DNA from: Microcaldota archaeon
Lineage (GTDB): Archaea > Micrarchaeota > Micrarchaeia > Norongarragalinales > Norongarragalinaceae
Length of the DNA: 7,258 bases
Direction of reading: 5' to 3'
Assembly: GCA_016214445.1 (NCBI GenBank)
Contig: JACROM010000115.1
Location: forward strand, 1 to 7,258
The notes beneath the pieces were generated by a model. It saw only the letters and a program-made list of their open reading frames with translations, was not told where the DNA came from and ran no database searches. Shown piece after piece: positions 5,568-7,258 of this stretch. The stretch's first letter is position 1. Each line of letters opens with the position of its first letter. The translations under genes were made by a program, and so were the position numbers.

Positions 5568-6287
5568 ATGCAAGAACGTGAGTTGAGGAAAGAACAAATA
5601 TACAAAGAACCGACCGGGCCGCCTGTGCCTGTGAAAGAGTTTCTTTCCCGATTGGAACGCGAGAAGGAAAAGGAGAGAAGGGAAGCACCTGGCTTCGACC
5701 TCGGCTTCAGCTACGACACTTCCCTGAAAAAGCTCTCAGAAAACCTTGGCGTTGACATTTGCGGAGTAATCCGGCGCAAACTCGAGAACGCCAAAAAACC
5801 AGTAAGGGTTGCCGACTTCGGTTGTTTTGACGGAAGGGCGTTGAAGGAATTGAGCGAAAAATTCAGGAAGGAAGTTGACGATGGCAGGCTTGAGCTTCAC
5901 GGCGTGTCCCTGAACGAGCACCCGAGCTGGAAGGATTACTCGGAAATACACTGGCACGAGGCACCTTTGGAGACTTCGGAATTGCCGGAAAACCATTTTG
6001 ATTTCGGATTCAGTTGGATGGCACTGCACCACATAGAGTGGAAAGATGTAGGCATAAAAGAGTTCAGGCACGCCAGCGGATACCACACCCGGAGATCGGA
6101 CCTCGCGTATATGGGCATCGCCAACGCGATGAAGCCGGGCGGGCTGGTCGCATTGATGAGCATGCGCCTTGCGACGCTGGGCGACGACAGGATAACTGGC
6201 ACTTTCGATTTAAGGAGGGTTGAAAGAAAACACCCGCTGGTTTTTGTCGGCGTAAAGCTCTCGCGGTTAGACAAGAACATCATGTAA
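5568..6287 (+). CDS. Class I SAM-dependent methyltransferase, substrate unknown
   Basis: The 239-residue product has a charged N-terminal extension (residues 1-45, rich in Glu/Lys/Arg, probably helical) and then a Rossmann methyltransferase core. Motif I is VADFGCFDGRAL (81-92), binding S-adenosylmethionine. FDFGFSWMALHHIE (144-157) is the motif IV/post-IV region, and NAMKPGGLVALMS (186-198) is the strand-turn before the final part of the sheet. The sequence does not reveal the substrate; HH rather than a DPPY/NPPY motif makes DNA or RNA N-methylation less likely and small-molecule or lipid methylation more likely. It begins 15 bases after the aconitase-X small subunit with only a weak ribosome-binding site, so it is probably in the same operon. 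A link to isoprenoid or prenyl-FMN metabolism is possible but unproven. The C terminus appears intact despite the nearby insertion sequence. Confidence 0.75.
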   Translation: MQERELRKEQIYKEPTGPPVPVKEFLSRLEREKEKERREAPGFDLGFSYDTSLKKLSENLGVDICGVIRRKLENAKKPVRVADFGCFDGRALKELSEKFRKEVDDGRLELHGVSLNEHPSWKDYSEIHWHEAPLETSELPENHFDFGFSWMALHHIEWKDVGIKEFRHASGYHTRRSDLAYMGIANAMKPGGLVALMSMRLATLGDDRITGTFDLRRVERKHPLVFVGVKLSRLDKNIM

Positions 6288-6376
6288 ATTGCAGCCGGAA
6301 CCCGAAGAAAACCTCAAGTATTCCTGCCGTAAGGGCTTGTCAATAAATTAATATACCCCTTATTCTTTAGGAGTAT
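6288..6376 (+). mobile_element. Probable left end of an ISAzo13-family insertion sequence
   Basis: The spacer changes character around 6330, from ordinary GC content to an AT-rich stretch leading straight into the transposase gene. TAAGGG (6330-6335) and CCCTTA (6357-6362) form a weak inverted repeat. The terminal inverted repeat probably lies near GGGCTTGTCAATAAATTA (6333-6350), but the right end is outside the window, so neither the exact boundary nor a target duplication can be shown. Confidence 0.4.
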
Positions 6377-7258
6377 ATGGCGAAAAATGCAATTCAACAA
6401 CGATACAATCTCTTGAAATCAACCTTCAATGAACGAACCCTTCGCCTTTTTGCAGCAGCGGAAGCATCAGCAATAGGTCGAGGCGGTATCAAACAAGTTG
6501 CACGAATTGTTGGTATCGAACGCCACGCTATCGCACGCGGAATCCGAGAGTTAAACGAAAAAAATATACGCCCCACAGATCGTATTCGCAAAGCTGGTGC
6601 AGGACGTAAAAAATCCACAATTAAAAACACTGCCCTTTTGCCAGAATTAAGAAAACTTGTGGAGCCTGCAACCCGCGGCGACCCCGAATTACCACTACTT
6701 TACACGTCAAAAAGCACCCGAAACATTTCCAAGGAATTGCGTGCACAAGGACATGCGGCTAGCCACGAACTTGTAGCCCAGCTCCTTCGCCAAGAAAAGT
6801 ACAGCCTACAAGCAAATCGTAAAACACGCGAAGGTAAAAGTCACCCGGACCGAAATGCGCAGTTTGAGTTCATCAATCAAGACGTAAAAAAACAACTGAA
6901 CAAACATGAACCCGTCATCAGCGTGGACACGAAAAAGAAAGAGCTCGTCGGAAACTTCAAGAATTCAGGACGAGAATGGCGCCCACAAGGCAAACCGCAG
7001 CAAGTCAACATGCATGACTTTACCGATTCAAAATTGGGCAAAGTCGTTCCATACGGCGTATACGAAATCGACCGAAACCACGGTTGGGTCAACTTGGGTA
7101 TTGACCACGATACGGCTGAATTTGCGTGTGAAAGCATCCGCAAATGGTGGAAAAAAACCGGACGACCCAAATATCCTAACGCGAAGTCGTTGACAATTAC
7201 GGCCGACAGCGGCGGAAGCAACAGCAGTCGCTCACGCTTGTGGAAATTCGAGCTTCAA
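6377..7258 (+). CDS. ISAzo13-family transposase, N-terminal part, cut by the window end
   Basis: The frame from ATG 6377 stays open to the last base (294 codons, no stop), so the gene continues outside the window. The N terminus resembles a helix-turn-helix region (GIKQVARIVGIERHAIARGIRELN, about residues 37-60, quoted in parts). The signature central region then follows: VISVDTKKKELVGNF (about 182-196), the block REWRPQGKPQQVNMHDF (about 201-217), PYGVYEID, VNLGIDHDTAEF and ITADSGGSN near the window end; the Asp residues of VDTKKKE and TADSGG are candidates for the DDE catalytic set. AGGAG at 6369-6373 is only 3 bases before the ATG. Arg codons are mostly CGA/CGC/CGT with essentially no AGG, unlike the upstream genes, indicating acquisition from another genome. 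It most likely inserted beside the methyltransferase gene without breaking it. Confidence 0.9.
   Translation, partial: MAKNAIQQRYNLLKSTFNERTLRLFAAAEASAIGRGGIKQVARIVGIERHAIARGIRELNEKNIRPTDRIRKAGAGRKKSTIKNTALLPELRKLVEPATRGDPELPLLYTSKSTRNISKELRAQGHAASHELVAQLLRQEKYSLQANRKTREGKSHPDRNAQFEFINQDVKKQLNKHEPVISVDTKKKELVGNFKNSGREWRPQGKPQQVNMHDFTDSKLGKVVPYGVYEIDRNHGWVNLGIDHDTAEFACESIRKWWKKTGRPKYPNAKSLTITADSGGSNSSRSRLWKFELQ

Noticed and set aside
5016..5597. A 193-codon minus-strand frame across the aconitase-X genes
   Set aside because: It overlaps two strongly supported subunits and its sequence has no family features; it is a shadow frame.

Overview
The window looks archaeal. Four of its genes together match the archaeal-type (phosphomevalonate dehydratase) mevalonate route. 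Ribosome-binding sites of the GGTG/GGAG type precede several starts. The spacers carry AT-rich, TATA-like boxes, and Arg is mostly encoded by AGG or CGC in the resident genes. I cannot resolve the lineage; a euryarchaeal or DPANN-type metagenomic contig would both fit.

Layout. 1-381: no convincing full gene. It holds a cluster of strong hairpins, including a nested inverted repeat at 84-218, then a possible short reading frame (230-385) that overlaps the next start codon as ATGA. 382-2225: ubiX-type flavin prenyltransferase followed after 5 bases by a UbiD-family decarboxylase. 2226-2468: non-coding spacer with a second, diverged copy of the last codons of the decarboxylase gene, two CCGTAAACGG motifs, a 9-bp hairpin and an array of 10-bp TTTAAAGTAA-type units. 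2469-3845: an AlbA_2/Schlafen-type regulator with an ATPase-like region and a C-terminal winged helix. 3846-3915: a second array of the same 10-bp unit. 3916-5552: large and small subunits of an aconitase-X enzyme. 5568-6287: a class I SAM-dependent methyltransferase. 6377 to the window end: the N-terminal 294 residues of an ISAzo13-family transposase, whose codon use differs from its neighbours.

How the genes work together. Aconitase X of the archaeal type dehydrates (R)-5-phosphomevalonate to trans-anhydromevalonate 5-phosphate. The UbiD-family enzyme decarboxylates that to isopentenyl phosphate. UbiX makes the prenylated FMN cofactor that the decarboxylase needs. Isopentenyl phosphate kinase, the next step, is not in the window. 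The gene grouping supports this assignment more strongly than any single sequence does.

The least expected feature is the regulator lying between the two halves of the pathway. Its gene is bracketed by two arrays of the same 10-bp, helically phased motif, one before its own start and one before the aconitase-X genes. This suggests, without proving, a dedicated autoregulated controller of the pathway.
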